The notes: generated from the sequence alone by a model not told the origin. A stretch of 64,000 bases of DNA from Oceanicola granulosus HTCC2516 (GCF_000153305.1 NZ_CH724107.1:2201117-2265116), one strand, 5' to 3'; shown: positions 6,961-16,600, counted from the first letter of the stretch. A program made the numbers and translations.

Positions 6961-9900
6961 TTACGCGACCATCGCCTCGGCGCGCTTGAGGTCGACGGAG
7001 ACGAGCTGGCTCACGCCCTGCTCGCCCATCGTGACGCCGAACAGGCGGTCCATCCGGCTCATCGTCATCGCGTGGTGCGTGATGATGAGGAAGCGGGTGT
7101 CGGTGCGGCGGGTCATCTCGTCGAGCAGGTCGCAGAATCGGGTGACGTTGGCGTCGTCGAGCGGCGCGTCGACCTCGTCGAGCACGCAGATCGGCGCGGG
7201 GTTGGCGAGGAACACCGCGAAGATCAGCGCCAGCGCGGTCAGGGTCTGCTCGCCGCCCGAGAGCAGCGACAGGGTGGAGAGCTTCTTGCCGGGCGGCTGG
7301 CACAGGATCTCGAGGCCGGCCTCGAGCGGGTCGTCGCTCTCGACCAGCTCCAGCGTCGCCTCGCCGCCGCCGAACAGGTGGGTGAAGAGGGTGGTGAAGC
7401 TGCGGTTCACCTCCTCGAAGGCGGTGAGCAGCCGCTCGCGGCCCTCGCGGTTGAGGCTGGCGATGCCGGCGCGCAGGGTGCGGATCGCCTCCTCGAGGTC
7501 GAGCTTGTCGGCGGCGAGCTTGTCGTGCTCGGCGCGGACCTCCTCGGCATCCTCCTCGGCGCGCAGGTTGACGGCGCCGAGGGCATCGCGCTGGCGCTTG
7601 AGGCGATTGACGTCGGCCTCGGCGGCCTCGGCGGTGGCGAGGCGGTCGGGATCGAGGTCGAGGGCGTCGACGAGGCGCTGCGGGGGCATCTCGAGGGCTT
7701 CCTCGGTGCGGGCCGCGGCGGCGGCGACGGCCTCGCGGGCGGCCTCGACGCGGGCCTCGGCGCGGGCGCGGGCCTCGCGGGCCTCGGAGGCGGTGCGCTC
7801 CGCCTCGCGCTCGGCGAGGGTGGCGTCGCGCAGGGCGGTTTCGGCGGTGGCGAGGGCCGCGTCGGCGGCGGTGCGGCGGGCCTCGGCGGCGTCGTGGGCG
7901 GCGGTGAGCTCGGCGCGGCGGGCGGCGAGCTTGGCGGGCCTGCCGGACGCGTGGGCGAGCTCGGCCTCGGCGGTGGCGCGGCGTTCGGCGAGCTCTGCGG
8001 CGCGGCCGGCGGCGGTCTCGAGGCGGGCGCGCCAGGTCGCGGATTCGCGCTCGACCTCCTGGGCGCGCCGGGCGCGGGCCTCGCCCTCGCGGCGCAGCTC
8101 GTCGTGGGCGGAGCGGCGCGACATCATGGAGATGCGGGCGGCCTCGACGGTGGTCTTGACCGCCTCGACGCCGGCGCGGGCGGCGTCGAGGTCGCCGAGA
8201 TCGGCGGCGGCCGCCTCGGCCTCGGCGAGGGCGGCGCGGGCGGCGGCGGCTTCGTCCTCGTGGCGGCGGCGGGCGAGGCCGAGGGTCTCGAGACGGCCCT
8301 GGGCGAGGTTGCGGTCGGCCTCGGCGCGGCTCTGGGCGCGGGCGGCGTCGGCGACGAGGCGGTCGGCCTCGCGGCGGGCGTCGCGGGCGCGCTTGTCGGC
8401 TTCGGTCAGCTCGGCGAGGCGGGCGGTGAGCGCCTCGTGGGCCTGCGCCGCGCCCTGGGCGCGGGCGGTGATCTCGGCGAGGTCGCGCTTCAGCTCGCTC
8501 AGGCGATTGAGCTGCTGCAGGCGCAGGGCGGCGGCCGAGGGGGCGTCGGCGGCGCCGGCGCGGAAGCCGTCCCAGCGCCAGAGATCGCCCTCGCGCGAGA
8601 CGAGCCGCTGGCCGGGCCGCAGGAGCGGCTGGAGGCGGGCGCCGTCGGACTGGGCGACGAGGCCGATCTGGCCGATGCGCCGGGCGAGCACGTCGGGCAC
8701 GGCGACCACGTCGGAGAGCGGCACCGCGCCGTCGGGCAGGGCGGCGGGCGTGTCGTAGGCCGGCAGGGCGACCCAGCCGGAGACCGCGTCGGCGGCGACG
8801 ACGGGGGCGCGCAGGTCGTCGGCGAGGGCGGCGCCGAGGGCCTGCTCGTAGCCGGGGCGGACCTCGACGCGGTCGGCGAGCTGGCTGCCTTCGGGGGCGT
8901 CGCGGTCGAGCAGCCTGGTCAGGCCGGCGACCTCGGCGCGCAGGGCGTTGGCCTCGCCCTCGGCCTGGGAGCGCTGGACGCGGGCCTCGGCCTCGCGCGC
9001 CTGGGTCTCGCCGCGCGCCCGGTCGGCCTCGGCGAGGGTGGCCTCGGCGTTGGTGGCGGTGCGCTGGGCCTCGGCCTCGCGCGCGCCGGCCTCGCCCATC
9101 GCGGCCTCGGCCGCGGCCAGCGCGGAGGCCGCGCCGTCCATGGCGGCCTGCGCCCGGGCGGCCTCGGCCTCGGAGCGGGTGAGGGTCTTGCGGCTGTCCT
9201 CGACGAGCCGGTGCGCCGCCTGGTGGCGGGCGGCGAGGCGGGCCATGTCCTCGGTGAGGCGGGTCAGATCGCCCTCGCGGGCCTGGAGCATCGACGCGGC
9301 CTCGGCGGCCTCGGCGGCGGCCACTGCGACGCGCTCGTCGTGCCCCGCGCCCGCCTCGGCCAGCGCCTCGGCCTCCGCCTCGAGCCGCTCGATGGTCTCG
9401 CCGGCGTCGCGGTTGAGGCCGGACTCGCGCTCCATGTCGCGGCCGAGCTGGGCGATGCGGCCCTCGAGCATCTCGATGGCGCGGGCGGCGCGGCGCTCCT
9501 CGTCGGCGAGGCCGTCGCGCTCGACCACGAGGCGCTGGAGCACGGCCGCGGCGATGGTCGCCTCCTCGCGCAGCGGCGGCAGCGCCTCCTCGGCCGCCTC
9601 GCGGACCCGCGCCGCCTCGCGCGCGGCGGTCTCGGCGCGGGCGGCGCCGGCGGTGGCGTCCTTCAGGGCCGACTGCGCCACGGCGAGCGCGGCGTCGGCG
9701 TCCTTCCAGCGGCGGTAGAACAGCGCCCCCTCGGCCTTGCGCAGCGCCTCGCCGATCTCGCGGTAGCGCGCCGCCTGCCTGGCCTGCCGGGCAAGCTGGC
9801 CGAGCTGCTGGGCGAGCTGGTCGAGCACGTCGTCGACCCGCTCGAGGTTGCTCTCGGCGCTCTTCAGGCGCAGCTCGGCCTCGTGGCGGCGCTGGTAGAG

Positions 9901-10416
9901 CCCGGCGATCCCGGCGGCGTCCTCGAGGATGCGGCGGCGGGCCTTGGGCTTGGCGTTGATCAGCTCGCTGATCTGGCCCTGCCGGACGAGGGCGGGCGAA
10001 TGGGCGCCGGTGGCGGCGTCGGCGAACAGCATCTGTACGTCGCGGGCGCGCACGTCCTTGGAGCCGACCTTGTAGGCCGAGCCGACGTCGCGGGTGATCC
10101 GGCGGGTGATCTCGAGCTGGTCGGCGTCGTTGAAGCCGGCGGGCGCGGTGCGCTCGGCGTTGTCGATGACGAGACTGACCTCCGCGTGGTTGCGCGCGGG
10201 CCGCGTCGCCGCGCCGGCGAAGATGACGTCTTCCATGCCGCCGCCGCGCATCGCGGTGGGGCGGTTCTCGCCCATCACCCAGCGCAGCGCCTCGAGCAGG
10301 TTGGACTTGCCACAGCCGTTCGGCCCGACGACGCCGGTGAGCCCCTGCGAGATCACCAGGTCGGTCGGGTCGACGAAACTCTTGAAGCCGTTGAGCCTCA
10401 GCCGGGTGAAACGCAC
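6961..10416 (-). CDS. smc: Chromosome segregation ATPase SMC
   Basis: This 1151-aa condensin subunit compacts and organises the chromosome together with ScpA and ScpB. The N-terminal head has R-L-R-L-N-G-F-K-S-F (residues 5-14) and Walker A G-P-N-G-C-G-K-S-N (about 31-39). Two long Ala/Glu/Arg-rich coiled coils flank a hinge at roughly 490-620. The C-terminal head has the ABC signature L-S-G-G-E-Q and Walker B I-C-V-L-D-E-V-D-A-P-L-D. Length is typical for alphaproteobacterial SMC. The coiled-coil coding region is extremely GC-rich and gives long spurious reading frames on the other strand. Confidence 0.96.
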   Translation of the reverse strand: MRFTRLRLNGFKSFVDPTDLVISQGLTGVVGPNGCGKSNLLEALRWVMGENRPTAMRGGGMEDVIFAGAATRPARNHAEVSLVIDNAERTAPAGFNDADQLEITRRITRDVGSAYKVGSKDVRARDVQMLFADAATGAHSPALVRQGQISELINAKPKARRRILEDAAGIAGLYQRRHEAELRLKSAESNLERVDDVLDQLAQQLGQLARQARQAARYREIGEALRKAEGALFYRRWKDADAALAVAQSALKDATAGAARAETAAREAARVREAAEEALPPLREEATIAAAVLQRLVVERDGLADEERRAARAIEMLEGRIAQLGRDMERESGLNRDAGETIERLEAEAEALAEAGAGHDERVAVAAAEAAEAASMLQAREGDLTRLTEDMARLAARHQAAHRLVEDSRKTLTRSEAEAARAQAAMDGAASALAAAEAAMGEAGAREAEAQRTATNAEATLAEADRARGETQAREAEARVQRSQAEGEANALRAEVAGLTRLLDRDAPEGSQLADRVEVRPGYEQALGAALADDLRAPVVAADAVSGWVALPAYDTPAALPDGAVPLSDVVAVPDVLARRIGQIGLVAQSDGARLQPLLRPGQRLVSREGDLWRWDGFRAGAADAPSAAALRLQQLNRLSELKRDLAEITARAQGAAQAHEALTARLAELTEADKRARDARREADRLVADAARAQSRAEADRNLAQGRLETLGLARRRHEDEAAAARAALAEAEAAAADLGDLDAARAGVEAVKTTVEAARISMMSRRSAHDELRREGEARARRAQEVERESATWRARLETAAGRAAELAERRATAEAELAHASGRPAKLAARRAELTAAHDAAEARRTAADAALATAETALRDATLAEREAERTASEAREARARAEARVEAAREAVAAAAARTEEALEMPPQRLVDALDLDPDRLATAEAAEADVNRLKRQRDALGAVNLRAEEDAEEVRAEHDKLAADKLDLEEAIRTLRAGIASLNREGRERLLTAFEEVNRSFTTLFTHLFGGGEATLELVESDDPLEAGLEILCQPPGKKLSTLSLLSGGEQTLTALALIFAVFLANPAPICVLDEVDAPLDDANVTRFCDLLDEMTRRTDTRFLIITHHAMTMSRMDRLFGVTMGEQGVSQLVSVDLKRAEAMVA

Positions 10417-10884
10417 GGGGCCGGTCCCTCGATTCTGCGATTGGTCGGATGGTGCCTGTCAGGGCGGGGCGGAGTCAACGTTGGCTACCGCATGTGGCGG
10501 GGTTTGGCTCGGGCTGCGCTAGATGTGGGGCGGGCACCGGGCGCGGCGGGCGGCTGCGGTACGCCGGTTCGCGGGGCGAGGGAAGCGGTGACGTGGCGGC
10601 GGCAGGACGGGCAGCGCCGTCCCGCCGGGGCGGCGGTCGAGCTTCGCGGGAGGGCGGCTGTAAGCATCCTTGTCGGACATGCCGAAAGACCTTCGCCAGA
10701 AGCGCCGCCCCGGGGGGGCGGGACGGCGCTGCCCGGCCGGGGGCCGGGCGGGAGGGGGGCGGTCGGGCGTTTCGAGGCAGCGCCGCCCTCGCCCGACTGG
10801 GGCGTGGGCTCGGGATCCGCTTGACGCCTCGCACCCGGGCGGCGCACAAAGATCCCCGCATGGTTCCAGCCGGACGCGTCACGC
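10417..10884. other. Long non-coding leader between smc and the B12 riboswitch
   Basis: About 470 bp with no supportable gene. The open frames here are Arg/Pro/Gly-rich on both strands, have no ribosome binding site and resemble no family. The stretch must hold the smc promoter and the promoter of the riboswitch-led hupE transcript. It contains a long inverted repeat (10609-10734). Confidence 0.6.
10609..10734. repeat. Long imperfect palindrome (REP/MITE-like element, copy 1)
   Basis: GGGCAGCGCCGTCCCGCC (10609-10626) is the exact reverse complement of 10717-10734, and the inner GGGGCGGCG (10627-10635) pairs with 10703-10711. The left arm is continuous, while five unpaired G (10712-10716) interrupt the right arm. 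The centre carries a small TGTC-G-GACA dyad. The right arm aligns without gaps to the right arm of the 40061-40190 element at 28 of 38 positions in my hand alignment. Non-coding. Confidence 0.6.
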
Positions 10885-11045
10885 GGCCGAGGATCAAAAG
10901 GGAATGCGGTGCGGGCGGATCCAAACAGGACGCCCAATGCCGCAGCCGCCCCCGCGACTGTCAGCGGAGAGCGTCTCGCCATCGCCACTGGGCAACCGGG
11001 AAGGCGGCGCGACGCAGTGACCCGCAAGCCAGGAGACCTGCCATG
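10885..11045 (+). ncRNA. Cobalamin (AdoCbl) riboswitch
   Basis: Conserved elements appear in the right order: AAAAGGGAA and GGTGCGG near 10897-10914, GCCGCCCCCGCGACTGT (about 10935-10951), GCCACTGGGCAACCGGGAAGGCG (about 10984-11006), and the B12 box AGCCAGGAGACCTGCC at 11027-11042. It lies about 105 nt upstream of hupE on the same strand. Known biology: adenosylcobalamin binding represses downstream cobalt uptake or B12 synthesis genes. The 5' boundary is approximate. Confidence 0.93.
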
Positions 11046-11124
11046 CACCGGCTTTTGCCGGGACTGAAACACGGACGGGGTGTTCCGTAGGGTCTGCCGC
11101 AAGCGATCGGCGCCCGCGAAAGCC

Positions 11125-11143
11125 CCCCTTGAGATCGAAGGGG
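11125..11143 (+). promoter_or_regulatory. hupE: Hairpin sequestering the hupE ribosome binding site
   Basis: CCCCTT (11125-11130), loop GAGATCG, AAGGGG (11138-11143). The 3' arm is the only purine-rich ribosome-binding candidate, 6 nt before the hupE ATG at 11150. Lying downstream of the B12 aptamer, it is a plausible expression platform acting on translation initiation. The pairing is seen directly; the regulatory role is inferred. Confidence 0.55.
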
Positions 11144-11149
11144 TATACC

Positions 11150-11794
11150 ATGAAACGACTTCTCGCCGCCGCAGCCGCGACGCTCGCCGCCACGCCGGCC
11201 CTCGCCCACCATCCGCTCGGCGGAATGCCGATGGAGACGTTCGCGCACGGCGCGCTGTCGGGCGTCGGCCACCCGGTGCTGGGCTTCGACCACCTGTTCT
11301 TCATCGCCGCGATGGGCGTGGCCGCGCTGTTCACCTCCGCCCGCGCCACGGCGCCGCTGGCCTATGTCGCCGCGATGCTGCTCGGCTGCGTCGCCGCCAT
11401 CGGCGGGCTGGCGCTGCCGCTGGTCGAGACGGTGATCGTGGTGTCGCTGCTGGTGATCGGCGGGGTGATCCTGTCGGGCCGGGCGCTGGCGCTGACGCCC
11501 GCGCTGGCGCTGTTCGCCGGGTTCGGGCTGTTCCACGGCGCGGCCTTCGCCGGGGCGATCACCGGGCAGGAAGCCGGGGTCGGCGGCGCGGTGCTCGCAG
11601 GCTACCTGCTGTTCCTCGGCGTGACGCAGTACGCCATCGCCATGGGCGCGCAGCTCGCCGCGCGGACCCTGCTCGGGGCGCGCGAGGCCGGCTCGGTCAA
11701 CGTCCGCCTCGTCGGCGCGGCGGTCGCGGGCGTCGGGGTGTTCCTCGCGCTCGAGATCCTCGAGGCCCCGCTGGTCGCCGCGCTCGGCGCGTGA
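11150..11794 (+). CDS. hupE: HupE/UreJ-family metal permease, B12-regulated (probable cobalt uptake)
   Basis: A 214-aa membrane protein. It has a signal peptide (residues 1-19, A-T-P-A-L-A), a mature N-terminus starting with His-His, and the HupE/UreJ signature H-P-V-L-G-F-D-H (residues 41-48), followed by about six hydrophobic helices. HupE/UreJ proteins transport nickel or cobalt. The cobalamin riboswitch directly upstream points to cobalt here. I chose ATG 11150 over an in-frame upstream start because of the AAGGGG ribosome site and the clean signal peptide. cobW follows after a hairpin. Confidence 0.9.
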   Translation: MKRLLAAAAATLAATPALAHHPLGGMPMETFAHGALSGVGHPVLGFDHLFFIAAMGVAALFTSARATAPLAYVAAMLLGCVAAIGGLALPLVETVIVVSLLVIGGVILSGRALALTPALALFAGFGLFHGAAFAGAITGQEAGVGGAVLAGYLLFLGVTQYAIAMGAQLAARTLLGAREAGSVNVRLVGAAVAGVGVFLALEILEAPLVAALGA

Positions 11795-11820
11795 CCGCCT
11801 GACATCCCGCGCCACCCGTT

Positions 11821-11843
11821 GACGGCCCCCCGGCGGGGCCGTC
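11821..11843 (+). terminator. Hairpin between hupE and cobW
   Basis: GACGGCCCC (11821-11829), loop CCGGC, GGGGCCGTC (11835-11843): a perfect 9-bp stem followed by ATGCCTTT. It may terminate some hupE transcripts or act as a processing or stability element within the hupE-cobW transcript. There is no strong T-run. Confidence 0.5.
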
Positions 11844-11876
11844 ATGCCTTTGCCGGCCCCAACAGCAGAGACATCC

Positions 11877-12926
11877 ATGTCCAAGATCCCCGCCACCATC
11901 GTCACCGGCTTCCTCGGCGCCGGCAAGACGACCCTGATCCGCCACATGCTGCAGAACGCCGCCGGCAAGCGCATCGCGCTGATCATCAACGAGTTCGGCG
12001 ACCTCGGCGTCGACGGCGACCTCCTCAAGGGCTGCGGCGACGCGACCTGCACCGACGACGACGTGATGGAGCTGTCGAACGGCTGCATCTGCTGCACCGT
12101 GGCCGAGGACTTCGTGCCGACGATGGAGAAGCTGCTCGCGCGCGACGAGCCGCCCGAGCACATCGTCATCGAGACGTCGGGCCTCGCGCTGCCGCAGCCG
12201 CTGGTGCGGGCGTTCAACTGGCCGGGGCTGTCGACGAGGGTGACGGTCGACGGCGTGGTGACGGTGGTCGACGGCAAGGCGGTGTCGGAGGGGCGGTTCG
12301 CGCACGACGTGGCGGCGGTCGACCGGCAGCGGGCGGCGGACGACAACCTCGACCACGAGACGCCGCTGTCGGAGCTGTTCGACGACCAGATCGCGTGCGC
12401 CGACATGATCGTGGTGAACAAGTCGGACCTGATGGAGCTGTCCGAGGCAGACCATCTCGCCGCCGTGCTCAAGGCGGAGGCCCGCAGGGGGGTGCAGGTG
12501 GTGCGCACCTCGATGGGCGAGCTGCCGGTGCAGGTGCTGCTCGGGCAGGGTATCGGGGCGGAAACCGATCTCGAGGCGCGGCGCGAGGTGCATCACCATC
12601 ATCACGACGACGATGACGACGGCGACCACCACCACGACCACGATCACGACGAGTTCGAGAGCTTCACCGTGACGCTGGGCGAGGTGGACGACGCGACGGC
12701 CTACGCGGAGAAGGTCGCCGAGGTGATCCGGGCGCACGACATCCTGCGGCTCAAGGGCTTCGCGGCGGTGACGGGCAAGCCGCTGCGGCTGACGATCCAG
12801 GCGGTGGGGCCGCGGATCGAGACCTATTTCGACAAGCCGCTGGCGGGCCCGCGCGAGACGCGGCTGGTGGTGATCGGCGAGGCCGGGCTCGACCGGGCCG
12901 CCATCGAAGCGGCGCTCGTGCCATGA
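11877..12926 (+). CDS. cobW: CobW-family GTPase/metallochaperone
   Basis: A 349-aa cytosolic G3E GTPase thought to deliver cobalt to the CobNST chelatase. G1 is G-F-L-G-A-G-K-T-T (residues 11-19), the metal-binding C-I-C-C motif is at 70-73, E-T-S-G-L lies near 99-103, and N-K-S-D at 181-184. A striking His/Asp run fills 239-259 (five His, five Asp, then His-rich repeats), as in other CobW linkers, and probably binds metal. The CobW_C domain follows. ATG 11877 is preferred to an in-frame upstream ATG (11844) because it starts directly at the family N-terminus. It ends in an ATGA overlap with the GNAT gene and is probably part of the B12-riboswitch transcript. Confidence 0.93.
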   Translation: MSKIPATIVTGFLGAGKTTLIRHMLQNAAGKRIALIINEFGDLGVDGDLLKGCGDATCTDDDVMELSNGCICCTVAEDFVPTMEKLLARDEPPEHIVIETSGLALPQPLVRAFNWPGLSTRVTVDGVVTVVDGKAVSEGRFAHDVAAVDRQRAADDNLDHETPLSELFDDQIACADMIVVNKSDLMELSEADHLAAVLKAEARRGVQVVRTSMGELPVQVLLGQGIGAETDLEARREVHHHHHDDDDDGDHHHDHDHDEFESFTVTLGEVDDATAYAEKVAEVIRAHDILRLKGFAAVTGKPLRLTIQAVGPRIETYFDKPLAGPRETRLVVIGEAGLDRAAIEAALVP

Positions 12927-13372
12927 TCCGCGTCGCCCGCGCCGATCCGCGCGATCCGGGGCCGCGCGCGCTGCTCGAGGCGAGCCACGCGCTGATGCGG
13001 GAGCTGTTCGAGCCGGAGGAGAACCACTTCCTGTCGGTCGACGAACTCGCCGCGAAGGACATCCGCTTCTTCGCCGCCACCGAGGACGGCGAGGTGCTCG
13101 GCACCGGCGCGCTCGCGGTGCGGGAGGGGTATGGCGAGGTGAAGGCGATGTTCACCGCCGAGGCGGCGCGGGGGCGCGGCATCGGGGCGCTGATCCTGGT
13201 GAAGCTCGAGGAGGAGGCCCGGGCGCTCGGCCTGCCGCTGATGCGGCTGGAGACGGGCGACAAGCTCGAGGCGGCGCGCAGGCTCTACGGGCGCGCCGGT
13301 TTCGTCGTGCGGGGGCCGTTCGCGGACTACGTCGACCATGACAGCAGCATCTTCATGGAGAAGGTGCTCTGA
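12923..13372 (+). CDS. GNAT-family N-acetyltransferase
   Basis: A 149-aa protein with the GNAT fold. Beta-4 V-K-A-M-F-T (residues 74-79) is followed by the acetyl-CoA pyrophosphate loop A-R-G-R-G-I-G (82-88), and motif B is R-L-Y-G-R-A-G-F at about 121-128. It likely transfers an acetyl group to a small molecule or amine; the substrate is not known. Its ATG overlaps the cobW stop, so it is co-expressed with cobW, but nothing in its sequence ties it to cobalamin. It may simply have been carried along. Confidence 0.85.
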   Translation: MIRVARADPRDPGPRALLEASHALMRELFEPEENHFLSVDELAAKDIRFFAATEDGEVLGTGALAVREGYGEVKAMFTAEAARGRGIGALILVKLEEEARALGLPLMRLETGDKLEAARRLYGRAGFVVRGPFADYVDHDSSIFMEKVL

Positions 13373-13383
13373 GCCCGGCGGCG

Positions 13384-13563
13384 TCAGGCCTCGGGCGGCG
13401 GCCCCTTCGGGTGGTGCTTCTCGCGCTCGGTCTTGCCGCCGTCGATGTTCTCGGGGCCGCGCACCGGCTTGTTGCCAGTCTCGTCGGCGGCGAAGTCTTC
13501 CTGCGGCTCCTGCGGCCGGTCCAGCCGCTTGTCGCCCGCGCTCTTGTCATGTTTGTCGCTCAT
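13384..13563 (-). CDS. Small hydrophilic protein, 59 aa
   Basis: The product is very polar and charged (starts M-S-D-K-H-D-K-S, ends K-G-P-P-P-E-A), lacks hydrophobic segments and is probably disordered. It is encoded antisense to the leader of cobN, with its ATG 39 bp from the cobN start on the other strand. The composition is unlike the Arg/Pro-rich shadow frames common in this genome and looks like a real small cytosolic protein. Function unknown. Confidence 0.6.
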   Translation of the reverse strand: MSDKHDKSAGDKRLDRPQEPQEDFAADETGNKPVRGPENIDGGKTEREKHHPKGPPPEA

Positions 13564-13601
13564 GCCGGCACAAGCGCCGGCGCTGCCGTTCGGTTCCGCT
13601 G

Positions 13602-16600
13602 ATGCACCTGCTCGCCGCCACTCCCGGCGCCGTCGACGACGGCACCGAGCCCGTCGACCTCGGCCAGACCCCGGCGGAGGTGCTCGTCGTCTCGGCCGCC
13701 GACACCGAGCTCGCGCTGCTCTCGGAGGCGCGCGCCGCGATGGACGCACCGCCCGGCCTGCGGCTCGCCAACCTCACCCACCTGCGCCACCCGATGAGCG
13801 TGGACCTGCACCTCGACGCCTGCGCGACGCGGTGCAAGCTGGTGATCTGCCGCCTGCTCGGCGGCGCGGGCTACTGGCGCTACGGGCTGACGCAATACTC
13901 GGCCCGGCTGCATGAGGCAGGGGTGCCCGTGGCGTTCCTGCCCGGCGACGACAAGCCCGACCCGGAGCTGCGCGCGCTCTCAACGGTCGCGCCGGAGGCC
14001 TACGACGCGCTCTGGTCGTACCTCGTCGAGGGCGGGCCGGAGAACGCGACCCGTTTCCTCGCCCATGCCCGCGATCTCGCGCGGGGCGACGCCGCCGATC
14101 CCGAACCGGCCGCGCCGCTGCTGCGGGCGGGGCTGTTCTGGCCGGGCGAGGCCAAGCCGGGGCTCGATACGCTGCGGGCGCAGTGGCACGAGGGCGCGCC
14201 GGTGGTGCCGGTCGTGTTCTACCGCGCGCTGGTGCAGGGCGCCGGGACGGCGCCGATCGCGCGGCTGACGCGGGCGCTGCTGCGGGCGGGGCTGAACCCG
14301 ATGCCGGTCTTCGTCGCGTCGCTGAAGGACGCGGTGAGCCAGGGCACCCTCGCCTCCCTCTTCGCCGCCGCGCCGCCGTCGGTGATCCTCAACACCACCG
14401 CCTTCGCCACCGGCACCCCGCAGGGCGACGGCGGCGCGGAGAACCCGCTGGCGTCGGCGGAGGCGAATGCCGCGCCGGTGCTGCAGGTGGTGCTGGCGGG
14501 GAGCACCGAGGAGGCCTGGGCCGAGGGCCTGTCCGGGCTCAGCGCGCGCGACATCGCGATGAACGTGGCGCTGCCGGAGGTCGACGGGCGGGTGCTGTCG
14601 CGGGCGATCAGCTTCAAGGACGCGGCCTATTTCGACGAGGCCACCGAGTGCGCCATCGCCGCCTACCGCCCGCACGGCGACCGGATCGACTTCGTGACGC
14701 AACTGGCGGCGAACTGGTGCCGCCTGCGCCATGCCGCGCCGGCCGAGCGGCGGGTGGCGCTGATTCTGGCGAACTATCCCAACAAGGACGGCCGGCTGGC
14801 CAACGGCGTGGGGCTCGACACCCCGGAGGCGACGGCGCGGGCGCTGTCGTCGTTGGCGGAGGCGGGGTACGCGGTGGGGGCGGAGGGCGGCGCCCTCCCC
14901 GACGGCGCGGCGCTCATGGAGCGGCTGCTCGCCGGGCCGACCAACTGGTTGACCGACCGCGCCGAGCGCGAGGGCGGGGAGCGGCTCGAGTTAACCGTCT
15001 ACCGGCAGCATTTCGACGCCCTGCCCTGGGCCGCGAAGCGCGCCATCCTCGACCGCTGGGGGCCGCCGGAAGACGATCCGTTCCTCGACGGCGACGCCTT
15101 CGCCCTGTCGATCCACCGCTACGGCAACGCCGCCATCGTCCTGCAGCCCGCGCGCGGCTACAACATCGACCCCGAGGCGACCTACCACGCCCCCGATCTC
15201 GTGCCGCCCCACAACTACCTCGCCGCCTATGTCTGGCTGCGCGCGCATTGGGGGGCGCACGCGCTCGTCCACATGGGCAAGCACGGCAATCTCGAATGGC
15301 TGCCGGGCAAGGCGCTCGCCCTGTCGGAGACCTGCTGGCCCGAGATCGTCCTCGGGCCGATGCCGCACGTTTACCCGTTCATCGTCAACGATCCCGGCGA
15401 AGGCACCCAGGCCAAGCGGCGCGCGCAGGCGGTGATTGTCGATCACCTGACGCCGCCGCTCACCCGCGCCGAGAGCTACGGACCGCTGCGCGACCTCGAG
15501 GCGCTGGTCGATGAATATTACGAAGCGGCGGGGCTCGATCCGCGCCGCAGCGAGCACTTGCGGCGCGAGATCCTGTCGCTCTCGGAGACGACGGGGCTGG
15601 CCGAGGATGCGGGGATCGGCGCGGACGGCGACCTCGCCAAGCTCGACGCGTGGCTGTGCGAGCTGAAGGAGGCGCAGATCCGCGACGGGCTGCACATCTT
15701 CGGCGTCTCGCCCGAGGGCGTGCAGGCCCGCGACCTCGCCATCGCGCTGGCGCGCGTGCCGCGCGGCGACGGCAAGGGGGGCGACGCTTCGCTGCTGCGC
15801 GCGCTGGCCGACGACCTCGCGCTCGGGATCGACCCGCTCGATTGCGACCTCGCCGCGCCGGCGGCGGCGCGGCCCGAGGCGCTCGCTGTGAGCGATGATC
15901 CCTGGCGCAGCAACGGCGACACGGTGGAGCGGCTGGAGCTGCTCGCCCAGCGGCTGCTCGAGGGGCGCGCGCCTGCGCCGGGGCCGGCGAGCACGGCCGT
16001 GCTGGAGGAGATCGAGGCCCGCATCCGCCCCGCCATCGCCGCCTGCGGCCCGGCCGAGGCGCGCGGCCTGCTCACCGCCCTCGACGGGCACGCGCTCGCC
16101 GCCGGCCCCTCCGGCGCGCCGACGCGCGGGCGGCTCGACACGCTGCCGACGGGGCGCAACTTCTACTCCGTCGACACCCGCGCCGTGCCGACCCCGACCG
16201 CCTGGGCGCTGGGGTGGAAATCGGCCAACCTGCTGATCGAGACGCACCTGCAGCGCGAGGGCGACTGGCCGCGCAGCCTGCTGCTCACCGCCTGGGGCAC
16301 GGCCAACATGCGCACCGGCGGCGACGACATCGCGCAGGCGCTCGCGCTGATGGGGGTCAAGCCGACGTGGGACGCCGCGAACCGCCGCGTCACCGGCTTC
16401 GAGGTGCTGCCGCTCGGGGTGCTCGACCGGCCGCGCGTCGACGTGACGCTGCGGATCTCGGGCTTTTTCCGCGACGCCTTCCCCCAGCTGATCGACCTCG
16501 TCGACAGCGCCGCCCGCGCGGTGCAGGCGCTCGACGAGCCCGCCGAGCTGAACCCCGCCGCCGCCCGCGCCCGCGCCGGCGAGCCGGCGCCGCGCATCTA

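Noticed and set aside
6799-10824. A 1341-codon plus-strand frame opposite smc
   Set aside because: It is low-complexity Gly/Ala/Leu translation created by the GC-rich coiled-coil codons of smc. The smc frame carries all ABC motifs.
10449-11102. Overlapping frames on both strands between smc and hupE
   Set aside because: They are Arg/Pro/Gly-rich, lack ribosome sites and run through the cobalamin riboswitch, whose conserved elements explain the sequence.
11844-11876. Upstream ATG as the cobW start
   Set aside because: It would add 11 residues not typical of the family and start directly after the hairpin. The ATG at 11877 begins at the conserved N-terminus.
12596-12660. Simple-sequence repeat in cobW
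   Set aside because: The CAC/GAC-rich tract encodes the His/Asp linker common in CobW proteins. It is coding sequence and not a microsatellite or regulatory repeat.
13338-13601. Extended N-terminus of cobN
   Set aside because: The added codons are Arg/Ala/Ser-rich, lie opposite a plausible antisense small gene, and precede the recognisable CobN start at 13602.
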